Positions 33,880-45,740 of a stretch of 64,000 nt of DNA are shown here, one piece after another. This DNA comes from Malachius bipustulatus (taxonomy: Eukaryota > Arthropoda > Insecta > Coleoptera > Melyridae), in NCBI GenBank assembly GCA_910589415.1, contig OU342631.1, positions 8,432,001 through 8,496,000 of the forward strand, in the 5' to 3' direction. The notes under the pieces are model-generated. The model did no database searches. It was given only the letters and a program-made list of their open reading frames with translations, and had not been told where the DNA came from. The translations under genes were made by a program, and so were the position numbers. Positions within the stretch are counted from its first letter, which is position 1, and every line of letters begins with the position of its first letter.

Positions 33880-35350
33880 TGGTCCTTCGAATCGCCTGGT
33901 CAAGAAGAACAGGATCAAGTAAAGTCACGACATAATTTGGTCACATCGAGCCGGATTTTGACAACTAAAGCAAGATTGTCAACGAACCAGCAAAAAGCAT
34001 CCCTAACAGTAGGTACCTAGAAGCAGCAAGCATCAAATTTACAGATTTGCACTCTAAAGAGTTAGAATCCAAAGGAATTTAGAAATCAAATCACGGTGAG
34101 CTCGTTCTATGCTTCCTTATTATCCTTTATACTTTCCCGATCCTTACTGAATTCAAAGTGTATTTTAATAGGTTTGCTTCAATTTGTGTTACTGAATCTC
34201 AATACTGAACAACAGAAAGCGTTTTCAAACATAAAATTTGTTAAAAAGAGGAATTTATATTTTATATTGTCGTTAGCCAAAAATGGGAAAGAGAAACAAG
34301 AAACAAGGCAGACGAAGTTCGCGAAGATGAAATCTCACAATTGAGTCATGCACGTAAAGGATTTTGTGACAAGCTTAACCGTTTTGAAGCATTTTAGCAC
34401 GATCATAGAGATGGAAATATTTGAAGTAGAATTCGATTAAGTATAACATAGAAAACGATTTTGCTGTGTTCGACAAAGTTCAGACTTTCAGACTAGGTTA
34501 GAGTATCTAAACGATTTTGAACGCGATCATCGTGTTGAAACAGAGTCATGTTTTTATTCAGCAATTGCTAAAGCAAAAAAAAATATCGCAAATCAAAATG
34601 TTGCAAAAACACAAACAGAACGGAACATAAAGTCCACGATGATGCAGGTGGGGCGTCGGGCAAACAGTAAGACTTCCAGATCTAGGATTACCAAATTTTT
34701 ATGGAAAATACGAAACTTGGTACAGTTTCAAAGATATTTTTGATTCAGTCGTGCATAACAGATTAGATCTTAACGAGGTTGATAAATTTCTTTATTTAAA
34801 AATTTGTTGTAAGGATGAAGCTTTGACACTCATCAATTCTTTACACGTCACAGCAGGCAATAATTATTCCAATTCCATAGTTCTTGAATTGTTACAAAAG
34901 CGATATGAAAATAAGCGTGCTATAATTAATTATCATATTAACAATATATTATTTAATCTACTGAGCGTATACACAAAGAATCAACAGTTCAATTAAGAAA
35001 GTTATTAGACACGATTCATCAGCATTGGAAAAGTTACGACAGCTTCCAGTTCAACACTGGGACTCATTGCTCATTCCAGTTATTTTGCAAAAACTCGATG
35101 ACAAAACAAGGAGAGACTGGGAGAATAAACAAACAGACCAACTTTTACCAACACTCAGTGATCTGACTGAATTTATTACTAAAAGATGTGTCACGTTAGA
35201 AGCTATTAATTATTATTTTAAGAACTCTAGTCAAAGCAGGGATGGTAAAAGTTCTTTGGGTAATAAAAATTGCTCATACTCGTTAGCAGAGGTTTCGCAC
35301 GATTTCCAATGGACAATGGACATGTTGTACACTTCGATTTATTACTAGAT
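33880..35350 (+). pseudogene. Decayed BEL/Pao gag relic
   Basis: A leader with tttggtcacatcgagccgga resembles the primer-site region of the BEL element at 62370-62391. From about 34670 a frame reads LPDLGLPNFYGKYETWYSF then VHNRLDLNEVDKFLYLKICC and LLQKRYENKRAIIN, the DUF1759 gag domain of BEL/Pao. After a frameshift near 34990 it continues at 35025 with LRQLPVQHWDSLLIPVILQK, then TDQLLPTLSDLTEFITKRC. No pol follows. It is an old plus-strand fragment without function. Confidence 0.8.
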
Positions 35351-35589
35351 AGTCTGCCAAGGTCATATTTGTTTATGCTACGTTGTAACATCGAACATTA
35401 TGACACTAAAAATGACAGGTAGAATTTGAAGGTTATATTAAAGGAATCAAATGAAAACTTTTGACATTAGGAAGATTCAAAAACAATAAATTTAATAGTC
35501 GATTACAACATTGCCCTGACTTTGTTGTCAAGTTCTTTATTAAAAGTAACAGATTTTTTTCTGTTTACATCTGTCAGTTTTGAGACTTA

Positions 35590-35739
35590 TGCCCGTATTC
35601 ACAAACGATAATTTCCTGAATAATTACGTAATCAATTATCCCCATCTCATTCTATTGCAAAAAAAACTGCATGTCTCCATCTCACTCATTTAAATAATTA
35701 CGTAATTATTTAGGAAATTATCGTTTGTGAATACGGGCA
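35590..35739. mobile_element. 150 bp MITE with TGCCCGTATTCAC ends
   Basis: Inverted arms of about 42 bp (TGCCCGTATTCACAAACGAT, then AATTTCCT) around a 65 bp centre, flanked by TA on both sides, as in Tc1/mariner-type MITEs. Confidence 0.8.
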
Positions 35740-35741
35740 TA

Positions 35742-36730
35742 AATTTCTTAAAAATTAACGAAAGCAATAGAGAGATTATCTTATTAGATCAAGCAAATGC
35801 CAAAGTAGGTACCTATTTAAGTAAAGAAGTCAAAAAGATGATAGCAAATATTTGAAATATATTACCTCAACATTCTGAAGTTTTACCTAGGTATGACTGC
35901 AGTCTGAATTTAATTCTTTTATCTTACAATGATACTGTTGTATGTAGACCTATTCTAATTTTCAAAATTAAATATTATTCGTCATATTATAAGGTAAAAA
36001 GTGGTAATACTTTTGTTATATTTATGATTAAAATAATTACTTTTATTAATATTCGTTTATTAATCTTTCTTGGTCTTAACATAATCGTGTTTAGTAAACG
36101 CCAACGAGTGAATGCGCTACCCTAGTAAAGCGGTAATGCAGGTTCCCTAGGACGGAGGTTTTGAGAGGAAGTGTCCGGTATTAATATTTTAAGGTATTTG
36201 ATTTTATTAAATAAAAATTGCAATATTTTTTACATTCTAAGTAGGTAATCATAAAGTTTAGTTATTTTTGGAGAACCTTAAACTAAATATTACATTTACA
36301 ATATAACAACTCAATAATATCAGCAATGGTTAACATATAGATGACCTTTCTATTAGGTGCTTTTCAACTTTGGTCTTCACTTCCTCAGATCTGAGTGTTA
36401 TGAATATGAACTGCAACCTGCTTTTCTCACGATTGATTTCCATATTCTTCACTCTTTCATCTTCCTGCAGCTCTACACCACCGTTCTTTTTTTGCTGGAC
36501 TTTTGATTCAATCAAAACCTGAATTAAATTATAATTTCGAGTTTTTGACACGTAAAATTTCATTTATACACTTAGTACGAGTGATTTAAGCTTTTGATTG
36601 TTTCGTATTATTGTTCTTTATAGTACTTTATCCATGGTAACCATTAATACCAGGGTTAGTTAGTTCCTGCCAGGTTGGAGGAGGGCGCTGTACTGTTAAC
36701 CAGTTTATCCATCCTCTCTTAGTTCATACT
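35742..36730. other. Intergenic, no gene recognised
   Basis: Contains one minus-strand frame at 36330-36563 (77 codons, Lys/Glu-rich, ending at 36330). An acceptor-like TTTAATTCAG lies inside it, so it could be the last exon of something; I do not recognise it. Confidence 0.35.
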
Positions 36731-37391
36731 CCTTGGGTACGTTCATAATAAACGCCGTGTGCACACGGCGACGTCCTAACCCGTTCATAATAACATTGGG
36801 TAAAGAGTTACACCGTTCAGAATGAACGCCGTGTGATCGCACGGTAGACAACTTTTCATCCCAAGAAATTATATGGATGAAAAACGCCCGTCATGCGCAA
36901 TAGCAAAAACGAGTGGTTCGTGATTTATTAAATAATATTTTTTCATATTATGAAATTATGAAATATTATTAGGTTAGAAATTATTTGAGAATGGAGATAT
37001 AGAAATAGAATCTGATTCCAGTTCGATTTAATAATTATTGTTCGTTCCACACCGTCCGTTTTTGGTTTTAATTAGGTATATTTATTTGTTGTGTGGATAG
37101 TTTTGTTAAAATACCTATAAACCTTATAAATAAATGGAAAACATAAAATATAAGCCTCTAATAAGTACGTAGAGTCACATTCATCATCACTATCTTCGAA
37201 GTCATTATAAAAATCTGATATATTATAATTATTATAAACGAAGCTTCAATTGTTACCTTTTTTAATATTCAGATCAATTTTAATTTTATGACCGAAAGCT
37301 GTTATATATAAATTAAAATAAATTATAACATCAAATAACATTCAAGGACGAACGGGAAATTACGACTCGCGTGATTGAAAAAGTATTTATC

Positions 37392-38349
37392 TACTCCTAT
37401 TAGATAACAAATCAATTATTAGTCTAATTTTAACGAAGTAATGGCATGCATTACTATTAATTGCCCTATCGAATAATAGTGTCAGAGGTCGATTGAACAA
37501 TGAGCTCATTATTCAATCGTTATTAATTGTCAATTGTTTAGATTTACCACCCTATTCTGTCATACGTTTGGCAGATTCAAACTACTGACTACTGTCAATG
37601 GTCCACTGACGTGAAAGTAGAGTCCCTAAACGTTTATTTTACGCTTAATAAAATGTTTTAAAAATATGAAAGTCACAGAATATTAGGATGATTTTGATCT
37701 TTCAACTACTATAGCACACGAAGCTACTTATTATAATACTAAAATGAACATGTTTTAGTATCCGTGCGTAGTTATAAAGCCCTACTCAACCGCTGTGAAA
37801 GCTGATGCCTATTTGGAACGCTGCCAATAGGTTTAGTCGACACCAAAAGTAGTGACAGCTAAAATCACGATAACCTAACTTTCACATTTGTGTATGTTTA
37901 GTTTCAATTTTACAATACAAATTATTATTGTATTATAAAAATTAAACTTAAAATTATTATAAACGGAATAATACAGGATGTTCTTTAAAGAAAATAACAT
38001 CTTGAATGATACGCCACCTGATATAATACGAGAAAAAGCAACAAATGCATCAATAAATGGTTATTGCCTGCAAAATCAAAAGTGAAACACCACGTGCGAC
38101 GAAATCTTTCACCCTGATTTTGTAATTTTGCTCTTTTAAAGTTATTTTACAAATTTTCAGTCGACAGTGAAGTATGTTATTTTCTGTACTTTTGTAATAT
38201 TTCAATAACCAAAATATTTACTTAAAGAGAACCATATTTTTTAATAAATAAAACTGCAATCCATAAATCTTTTTTACATAAGAATTTAATTCTACCGTAA
38301 GTAAAATTATTTTTATTCAAGTATACTCGTAGATAAAGTATAGTATTCC
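37392..38349. other. Centre of the foldback element, no gene seen
   Basis: AT-rich spacer between the arms with no long frame. It may be older host or element DNA. Confidence 0.4.
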
Positions 38350-38460
38350 ACTCGCGCATAATGGCTATTATCCACTTAGATGTTACAGCACTCGTCAGAG
38401 GCTCGTGCTGCAATTTTCATCTTCGTGGATAATAGCTATCATTATGCGCTTGTTGAATAA
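38350..38460. repeat. Hairpin with GCGCATAATGGCTATTATCC arm
   Basis: The arm GCGCATAATGGCTATTATCC and its near-complement GGATAATAGCTATCATTATG-CGC flank a 50 nt loop. A related arrangement is seen near 56430-56480. Confidence 0.6.
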
Positions 38461-38464
38461 TATA

Positions 38465-38750
38465 TACTATTATTACTTATTTGTTAATGAAAAAAAATAG
38501 GTTATGTACAACTACTGTCGAAAACTTCTCTGAGAGCGTTCACTTTAAAACAACACACCAGGAACGCTCGGTAATTCGCCCGGTAGGTTGTTTAACATTC
38601 ACTCAAGGAGTGCGTTCATAATAAACGCCGTGTGAATGATAAACAACCTACCGGGCGAATTACCGAGCGTTTCTGTGGTGTGTTGTTTTAAAGTGAACGC
38701 TCTCAGAGAAGTTTTCGACAGTAGTTGTACATAACCTAATTTTTTTCAGT
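38465..38750. repeat. Near-perfect palindrome with ~110 bp arms
   Basis: ggttatgtacaactactgtc ... gttgtttaacattcactc on the left is mirrored on the right as gataaacaacctaccgg ... gacagtagttgtacataacc. The loop contains gcgttcataataaacgccgt, a fragment of the outer foldback terminus. Confidence 0.8.
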
Positions 38751-39186
38751 AATAAATACTTTTCAATCACGCGAGTCGTGTAATTTCCCGTTCGTCCTTG
38801 AATGTTGATGTTATAATTTATTTTAATTCATATACTATAACAGCTTTCGGTCAGGAAATTAAAATTGATCTGAATATTAAACAAGGTAGCAATTATTGTA
38901 GCTTCGTTTATAATAATTATAAATAATCAGATTTTTATGATGACTTCGAAGATAGTGATGATGAATGCGACTCTGTTATTAGAGGCTTATTCGCTTATTA
39001 TGTTTTCCATTTTAGGTTTTATAGGTATTTTAACAAAACTATCCACATAACAAATATACCTAATTAAAACCAAAAACGGACGGTGGAACGAGCAATAATT
39101 ATTAAATCGAACTTGAATCAGCAGATTCTATTTCTACATCTCCATTCTCCAATAATTTCTAACCTAATAATATTTCATAATTTCAT

Positions 39187-40159
39187 CAAATACACTAGAC
39201 TATTAATACGTCCAACTCCGGCAATTTTACATGCATTTCGAAGGCAGCCGCTGTGGCAGCGCCATTTAGTGTCGCGAGTTGTAACTAACACACTGCACCA
39301 TAGTGATGTGCAACAGATAACAGTATCGAGTAGATATTGATACATTAGTCACAAGTATCTGATACGTTGAGTTGATTACTTGATTACTTTTGCTTGCTTG
39401 ATACTTAATCATTGACCCCGGACCCGATATTTCTCTATGGGATCGTTGAGTACCTACTGACTAGTTATGCAAGGCTACTTCGGTCCTCTAAGAAAATTAA
39501 AAAAAGTAAAAATTTCAAGCCAGAAAACAAAAAAGGAATAATTATTATAGGTATACTTGACTCTTTAAAAATTATAAGTAATAACATAATAATTATCAAA
39601 TAAAAATGTAAATATGTAACTGTATTACATATAATGAAAAAATACTTGAGATGGAATGTGAAATAAGCAAAAAAAAATTTTTTCATTTACTTCAGTCTTG
39701 TAAGAAAAAAAAAATGAAGATACCTACATAGGTATACGGACCGAACCGAAGTACGGACAGAGATGCAATACAAGATACAAGGCCATATGGGCTAAAACAT
39801 CACGTGGAACAAGGAACTTATGATTATACATAATTCAGTTCCAGCACTCCAGGAGCAGGAGATTATAGTAGAGATACCGTTCCGAGGGTCAGGGTATGCG
39901 TGTCGCGATTACGGCTCCGCTCCAGTCGGCGATGTGGCTATGGCTAAACAGTTCCAAAATACCGGTATTTTGTCGCGGTATTTTTCTGTCGCGGTACCAG
40001 TTGGATTGGAACGGTCGTACTCTTCGGTAACAGTATTTCCCATCTCTATTCCGGGCCCAGTAGAACAACTGTAGCGGTCCTCGAGCCGCCAGGTTCGCTA
40101 GCGTCGCCTCGCTGCCGGTTTTCAGTCGAAGTTGGACGTATTATAGTCTAGCGTATTTG
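39187..40159. mobile_element. TIR element B, copy 2, nested in the foldback right arm
   Basis: 973 bp, near-identical to 6853-7834, with the perfect 7 bp duplication atttcat (39180-39186, 40160-40166). The left foldback arm shows the empty site. Confidence 0.9.
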
Positions 40160-40230
40160 ATTTCATATTTAATAAATCACGAACCACTCGTTTTTGCTAC
40201 TGCGCATGACGGGCGTTTTTCATCCATATA

Positions 40231-40483
40231 ATAGACGCCGACAGTGATGACGTCAGTGGGCGGGGCCAACGGCCAGGGTTCCATACAAACAAACGTTTGA
40301 CGTTTACAGGTTTGCCAGCTCTGATGGAAGTTGTCTCGTCAAACATCAAAGCTCTTAATGAGACTTCAAGAAACTTCAAGAAAAAACACGAGAACTGACA
40401 ACAATGACCACGTGAAGGGTTTGTTTGTATGGAACCAGAACCGCTTAGCCCCGCCCTGTGACGTCACACTGACGGCGTCTATT
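40231..40483. mobile_element. Foldback MITE with AGACGCCG ends
   Basis: Inverted arms AGACGCCGACAGTGATGACG, then GGTTCCATACAAACAAAC, around a short centre. The left arm of the host element has the empty site (catccatataatttcttgg), consistent with a 2 bp duplication. Confidence 0.7.
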
Positions 40484-40552
40484 TCTTGGGATGAAAAGTT
40501 GTCTACCGTGCGATCACATGGCGTTCATTATGAACGGTGTAACTGTTTACCC

Positions 40553-40724
40553 CATATATCTATTACTCCTATATAGCCAGCTTGAGAGAGAGGCTTGTCT
40601 CCGACAGTAGAGTGCAGACGATCGTCTCTCTGTTGCACAGTCTTGGATATTTACGTATGTAATCGTGGTTTGCTGCCGCGACCTGAGAGGGCGCACTAGA
40701 CGTCTCGGGGGTAAATAATCAGTG
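40553..40724. mobile_element. 172 bp insertion with 8 bp duplication gtttaccc
   Basis: Flanked by gtttaccc at 40545-40552 and 40725-40732. The left arm of the host element has a single such site. Ends are CA and TG without a long inverted repeat; an 8 bp duplication fits hAT- or P-type elements. Confidence 0.65.
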
Positions 40725-41040
40725 GTTTACCCAATGTTATTATGAACGATTTAGGGCGTCGCCTTGTGCACACGGCGTTTATTATGAACGTACCCCTTGA
40801 GAATTACCGCCGGCCGGTTCATGTCAATGATTGATTTGACATTGACATTCCGCAACAATTCCATATCATTTCGCCTCTTCTTGATAATTAATAATTATTA
40901 ATTTTCAATTCTCAATCTCAAGTAACAAGCATCGACTAATAAAATATAAAAGTCAACTAACAAGTTGCAAGCGTTTTGATATTCATCAATTTATATTTTA
41001 ATATTTTTGATTTACACTTTGGCGATAAATTAACAACAAC

Positions 41041-42234
41041 ATGAGTGCAGAAGAAGTAAACTGGTGCCCTCCACGACTCCAAGACAAAAATTACGGAACT
41101 GAAACAGGAGCAGATGGTAATAATACCTTTGATTCCTCATTACCATCAGAGATAAAGTGTGAACAAAAACAAACTGATCGGACGCCGACTATTCTGTGCC
41201 AAAAGTTGCTCCACTTTGACTATTGCTATGAAGAAACTTCCTCGCCTGTCCGCATCAAAAGGGAACCAGAAGACGAATACTCCAAACAGGACCTTCTGCT
41301 TCAAGGGGAAAATGTTGTTTTGAAAGAAGAAATCGACATCGAAGAGCACAAGCCTGTATGGGAGCGAATCAGGGGGACAAGTAGGGCTGGACCGTTTGCT
41401 GATGGAATTGGGCAACAAAATGAAAATGACTTTCTGGAAGAAGTTAACGGTAAATCTTCTGGGAGTAAAAGTACAGAACAAGTCGTGAAGTATAATTGTG
41501 CGCATTGTCCGTATAAGACGAACGACAGACATTATTTCACCACACATTATAGTCGTGTACACATACAACGTACGAAAGTGTATCGATGTGCGCAATGTTT
41601 TTTTAAAACAAGAGATAGAGGCAATTTCACCCGTCATAGTAGAATTAAACATTCAAAAGAAGGGACAGTGTATAAATGTGATGAATGTTCTTACAAAACA
41701 AGAAATAAAAGCAATCTCACTCAACATCACAGATTTAAACATACAAAAGAAGGTGATGAAGTGTTCAAGTGTGAGGAGTGTTCATATGAAACGAGAGATA
41801 AAGGCAATTTCACCAAACATCATAGAAATAGACATGCTTTGAAGGAAGAAGGTGAATTGTACAAGTGTGATCAATGCTCATATAAAACAAAATATAGGAG
41901 TCATTTGGTCGAACATTTTAAAAATAAACATTTCAATGAAACAGTGCATAAATGTCAGGAGTGTTCTTATGAAACGAAAGATAAACGCAATTTTAACCGA
42001 CATCATAAAAGGAACCATTCCAAAGAATGGACAGTGTATAAATGTGATCAATGTTCATATGGAACAAAACATAAACATGATTTGCCTCAGCATTATAAAT
42101 CCAAACATTCCAAAGAATCAGAAGTGTATAAATGTGATCAATGCTCATTTGAAACAAAATGGAAAGGTAATTTGACCAGACATTATAAACAAAAACATTC
42201 CAAAGATGGTTCAGTGAATAAATGTGATCAATAA
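41041..42234 (+). CDS. C2H2 zinc-finger protein, family copy 3 (8 fingers)
   Basis: 397 codons, single exon, same aacaacATG context and leader as copy 1 (MSAEEVNWCPPRLQDK, IKREPEDEYSKQD, LKEEIDIEEH). Eight C-x2-C-x12-H-x4-H fingers from YNCAHCPYKT to YKCDQCSFETK, then NKCDQ and TAA. Compared with copy 1 it lacks the duplicated finger 4/5 and has an extra finger (YKCDQCSYGTKHKHDLPQHY) before the last. The frame is intact. Inferred nuclear DNA-binding factor; target and partners unknown. Differences in helix positions between copies (for example NFTKHHR against SFTRHHR) suggest diverging specificity. Confidence 0.9.
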   Translation: MSAEEVNWCPPRLQDKNYGTETGADGNNTFDSSLPSEIKCEQKQTDRTPTILCQKLLHFDYCYEETSSPVRIKREPEDEYSKQDLLLQGENVVLKEEIDIEEHKPVWERIRGTSRAGPFADGIGQQNENDFLEEVNGKSSGSKSTEQVVKYNCAHCPYKTNDRHYFTTHYSRVHIQRTKVYRCAQCFFKTRDRGNFTRHSRIKHSKEGTVYKCDECSYKTRNKSNLTQHHRFKHTKEGDEVFKCEECSYETRDKGNFTKHHRNRHALKEEGELYKCDQCSYKTKYRSHLVEHFKNKHFNETVHKCQECSYETKDKRNFNRHHKRNHSKEWTVYKCDQCSYGTKHKHDLPQHYKSKHSKESEVYKCDQCSFETKWKGNLTRHYKQKHSKDGSVNKCDQ

Positions 42235-42696
42235 TAGACATCGGATTATATTAATTTGCATATAACTCGCTTTTTACCACATTATCGCATATTAAAGGCT
42301 TTTTCCATTTATATTGCATAATTCACGATTTTATTAGTTTACAACTTGTCAATTTTAAGTGGAATAAAATTTCTAAAATATTATTTATTAGGCAGTTCTT
42401 GGAAACGAGATAATAGGGACGGTGTACCTGCAAGCTCGAATGCATGAAAACTCGTTCATCTGTCTGTATGCAGTTTCGCTTTTTTCGGATGTTTTGCTGC
42501 GCCCTGGGAGGGGAGAGAGCAGAGTACCTACTGGTATCGACATCGAGCATCGTCTACTTACCATACCGGATCACACCATCCCAGTTTCCAGTTATCTGTT
42601 AGAATGGGAATTTCATGGAATGTATTCTATTGTTATATTGTGCATTGTCTCGCTTACACAATAATGCCGTCACCGTCTATTAAAAAAAAGGTAAGC
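42235..42696 (+). other. 3' flank of zinc-finger copy 3
   Basis: Paralogous to 12854-13310 and 62874-63310. ATTAAA at about 42291. Small frames on both strands are not conserved in length. Confidence 0.6.
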
Positions 42697-43314
42697 CTGT
42701 TGTTTAGTCTTCCAAAACACCCCTCACATGCCAATTCCACTTTTTCAACTCGCGTCGCTCACAGCGTTGCCGTACGCAACTCGTTACAAATAATATTTTA
42801 AAACACTTATTTGCTGCATTTAAATCAGGTCTTTGGTCTGGGTAGGTTTTTTTTTCTTTTAAATGTCCCTAAAATAAAAAAAAACCTACCCTGACCAAAG
42901 ACCTGACTTACCGAGCGTTATCGTCTAAATAATAATTAATTGTAACGAGAATGCCGGCCGCGACCGGGCCTAAGTAGGTACATTGTAATATTTTTAAATT
43001 AGTAGTTTTTTTTTATTAATTAATATTTTTATTGACAATACGGAAGCACAACGGAAGTATACGTAAACAGATGAGTTGCATTTATTATTCTATTCTGTGG
43101 AGCAGCTGTGATAGAGAGATAGAGATAGAAAGATCTAAACGGGCGGGGAGCGAAGCGAACCAGTGTGGAAAGGAGAAAGGACGCTTCGCCGAGATTGTCT
43201 GCAGAACGTAGTAGAACGAATAGCATGTGACAACGCTGAGATTAGTCAGCTGGTCGCAGGCAGACAAAATGTAGTGGGGGTAGTAGAGGGGTGCTTTGGA
43301 AGACTAAACAACAG
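42697..43314. mobile_element. TIR element with CTGTTGTTTAGTCTTCCAAA ends
   Basis: 618 bp with 25-30 bp inverted ends (CTGTTGTTTAGTCTTCCAAA, then ACACCCCT). It is absent from the paralogous place after copy 1, so it entered after the duplication. It contains a 35 bp-arm hairpin at 42820-42905 (aggtctttggtctgggtagg). A left-end fragment lies at 45934-46060. Confidence 0.7.
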
Positions 43315-43585
43315 GATTGCCAAAAAAAAAACTCTCAGATAATCAGAACGCAATTATCCCACGTTTATAGACTTGCGGCAACAAATTTCCGTTTTAGCCA
43401 TTAGTGTATAGTCAGATTCGTGCTAAATAGTCCCATGTATCAGTTAAGCATACACATGCTCAAAATATTTCCATCTTCTCACGAGTGTCATCATGACACA
43501 CTGACAACATTTCAATAGCAAAAAATCTGCACGTCTTAATTCATCCCACAATTATTATTAAAACCACCAGGAGATTATCCTTCAA

Positions 43586-43859
43586 ACTGGCGTGGCCTAG
43601 CGGTTAACTCCTCTGGCTACCGAGCCATAGATTGCGGGTTCGAAACTCACCTCGGCCCGCATTACTTTTCAGATTCATTTTCGAATATCTGTGAAAAGTA
43701 AAACAAGCGATCGAAGGTTTTAAAGGCTATTTAATTGGAAAACTTGTGTCTGGGTGTAATGAGCTAGTTCTCGAATCCCATATCATTTACGGAGTGGAGC
43801 GACTTTGTCTTACCTACATAGTTAAGACCAATGCTTCCTCCTTTTATAAAAACAAAAAT
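43586..43859 (+). mobile_element. SINE family I, full length
   Basis: tRNA-like head (A box TGGCCTAGCGG, B box GGGTTCGAAACTC), a body with an inverted pair (acttttcagattcattttcg / tctgtgaaaagtaaa), and a 3' tail ggagtggagcgactttgtct ... ccaatgcttcctcc, ending in an A-rich end. Confidence 0.75.
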
Positions 43860-44167
43860 ATTCTTCAACGATGACTGAATGTAAAAGACAGATAGATTAC
43901 AATGACGTTGATGTCGATGGTTCTCATAAATTCTATTCATTATTAAGTTAAAGTGGTAGTGGTAACGTGAGTTTATAGATATTTCTATAATATGTTCTTC
44001 ATTTTCTTTAAACCGGAATTCCGATCGATCATCATTCATATTATCAAGTTACAGTATGAATTCGTTTGGAAAACTGAAGCTACAAGCAAAAAAATTGTTT
44101 TAAATGTCGTCGATTACTTTGCCCGTGAAGTTTTAAACGGAACTCCACTAACATCAGTAAGTGCCAT

Positions 44168-44326
44168 CCAACAGAGAACAGCATAAACGTGCAACATTAC
44201 TAGGAGAACGTTACTGAGAATCGATAAAATAATATAAAAGACAACATTTATCATCGGGACCAAAAGTTTGTATTTGAAGGAAGTCAAAACCCGCATACCT
44301 TGATGAAACTTGTTCTAATGTCTTAT
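44168..44326. repeat. Direct repeat, first copy
   Basis: About 155 bp starting ccaacagagaacagcataaa is repeated at 45268-45420 with few differences. The two copies bracket the transposase relic, so they may be the ends of a decayed element or a local duplication. Confidence 0.65.
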
Positions 44327-44479
44327 GCTTCCAAAAGGCAACAGTCACCCTAAATTTAGGTACTGCAAGAAGCGACTGCGCTTCAAAATTACTCAAAACA
44401 ATAGGATTTAAATTTAAAATTGACTGCAATCGAAGGTTTTCACAAACAGTCGGCGAATAAGTTTTCAAGAGGGTCAAGT

Positions 44480-45000
44480 TTCTGAAAACGTATTTAGACA
44501 ATTTCGAGGAACACTTGAGAGAGGTGATTTTTCTGGATGAGACCTGGCTATTTTAAATGGCAACAATCGTCCAGCCTGGCAGGAGGAGTCTTTTAATTCT
44601 GTACAAACAGCGTGTGATTGTGCCGGGATAAAAGATTTACGCATGACAGCATGGATAGCGAAACCTTTGAAAATCGAGTAGAGAAGCAGCTTATACCAAA
44701 TCTAGAGCATCCCTCGCTAATTTTAATGGACAACCCCTCAGTTATTATTCGCGGTTGATGATGATGAACAATCCGACCAGCAGCTGGAAGGACGATGTTA
44801 TAAAATGGCTACAAGAAAATAAAGTTGCGTTTCCTCCCACTTCTCTAAAGGTTGAACTTCCAACCTTAGCTGCAATGGATGGGGATGGAGGATATGAGAT
44901 GTTGCCGAGCCATGGTCATGAAATTTTGCGATTGCCATCTTACCACTGTCAGTGTCAGTTCAATTGTCGTTGAGCTAATGCGGTCGAACTGTAATTAAAA
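44480..45000 (+). pseudogene. Decayed DDE_3-type transposase fragment, copy 2
   Basis: Paralog of 13741-14300. VIFLDETWLF lies near 44530, LILMDNP near 44725, and a 72-codon frame from 44755 reads NNPTSSWKDDVIKWLQENKV, then HGHEILRLPSYHCQ, the final part of an IS630/Tc1-like catalytic domain. Stops and missing segments make it inactive. Confidence 0.75.
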
Positions 45001-45267
45001 GGTATTACAACAAAAATGTTCGAGACACAGTTACAAAGGAAAAAGTTACAAGAGAAATCCTCTTTCAGTGGGAACATATTACGGGTCTAGGTAGAGTCTA
45101 TTAATTTGGAGGCTCTGGAGTATTTGGTACAGCTTTTAACTCGATATTTTGACGCAGTTACTGAGAAAAACGGTCTTGGACGGAAGAGTGATCTTAGTAC
45201 CCCTATAAGACCCTCCCATACTGATCTTTAAAATAAAAGATCCATCAAGATGTAATAAGTGCCGTCC

Positions 45268-45420
45268 AACAGAGAACAGCATAAACGTGCAACATTACTA
45301 GGAGAACGTTACTGAGAATCGGTAAAATAATATAAAAGACAACATTTATCATCGGGACCAAAAGTTTGTATTTGAAGGAAGTCAAAACCCGCATACCTTG
45401 ATGAAACTTGTTCTAATGTA
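45268..45420. repeat. Direct repeat, second copy
   Basis: Second copy of 44168-44326. Confidence 0.65.
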
Positions 45421-45532
45421 AGCGACTGCGCTTCAAAATTACTCAAAACAATAGGATTTAAATTTAAAATTGACTGCAATTGACCTGACCTGACAAACTT
45501 CCAGGAATACGGAAATTCTGAGCTCCGTATAC

Positions 45533-45740
45533 AGGGTGTGTCCGGTAAGTACCTCCTAATCTCTCGGGAGCATACAGGGGAGGTCAAAAAAAACCTAGCC
45601 TGTCATAAAAAAATTTCCTAAAGTGTCCCCAAACGGAGATATGGAGCCCTAAAAGGGTGCCCCGCAATTTACTTTTTTGGCTCTAACTTTTGAACCGACC
45701 TGTGTATTTTGATGAAATTTTTATTTTTTATAGAGGCCAT
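45533..45740. repeat. ACAGGGTG-type insect repeat
   Basis: Starts tacagggtgtgtccggtaag and has text like other ACAGGGTG repeats of insects (aacggagatatggagccct; gaaccgacctgtgtatttt). No frame. Confidence 0.5.

Larger units (their letters stand above)
36736..40794. mobile_element. Composite foldback element with GGTACGTTCATAATAAACGC ends
   Basis: Left arm 36736 to about 37391 and right arm from about 38750 to 40794 are inverted copies. The right arm is lengthened by element B (39187-40159), a foldback MITE (40231-40483) and a 172 bp insertion (40553-40724). Flanks carry ccttg on both sides (36731-36735, 40795-40799), a possible 5 bp duplication; ctt as a 3 bp duplication is also possible. Both arms contain a short acidic coding-like stretch (FEDSDDECDS, right arm near 38935), perhaps the relic of a transposase N terminus. 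No complete transposase is seen. Confidence 0.75.

Noticed and set aside
36330..36563. 77-codon minus-strand frame as a gene
   Set aside because: No domain, repeats or upstream exons could be found; possibly a lone exon but unsupported.
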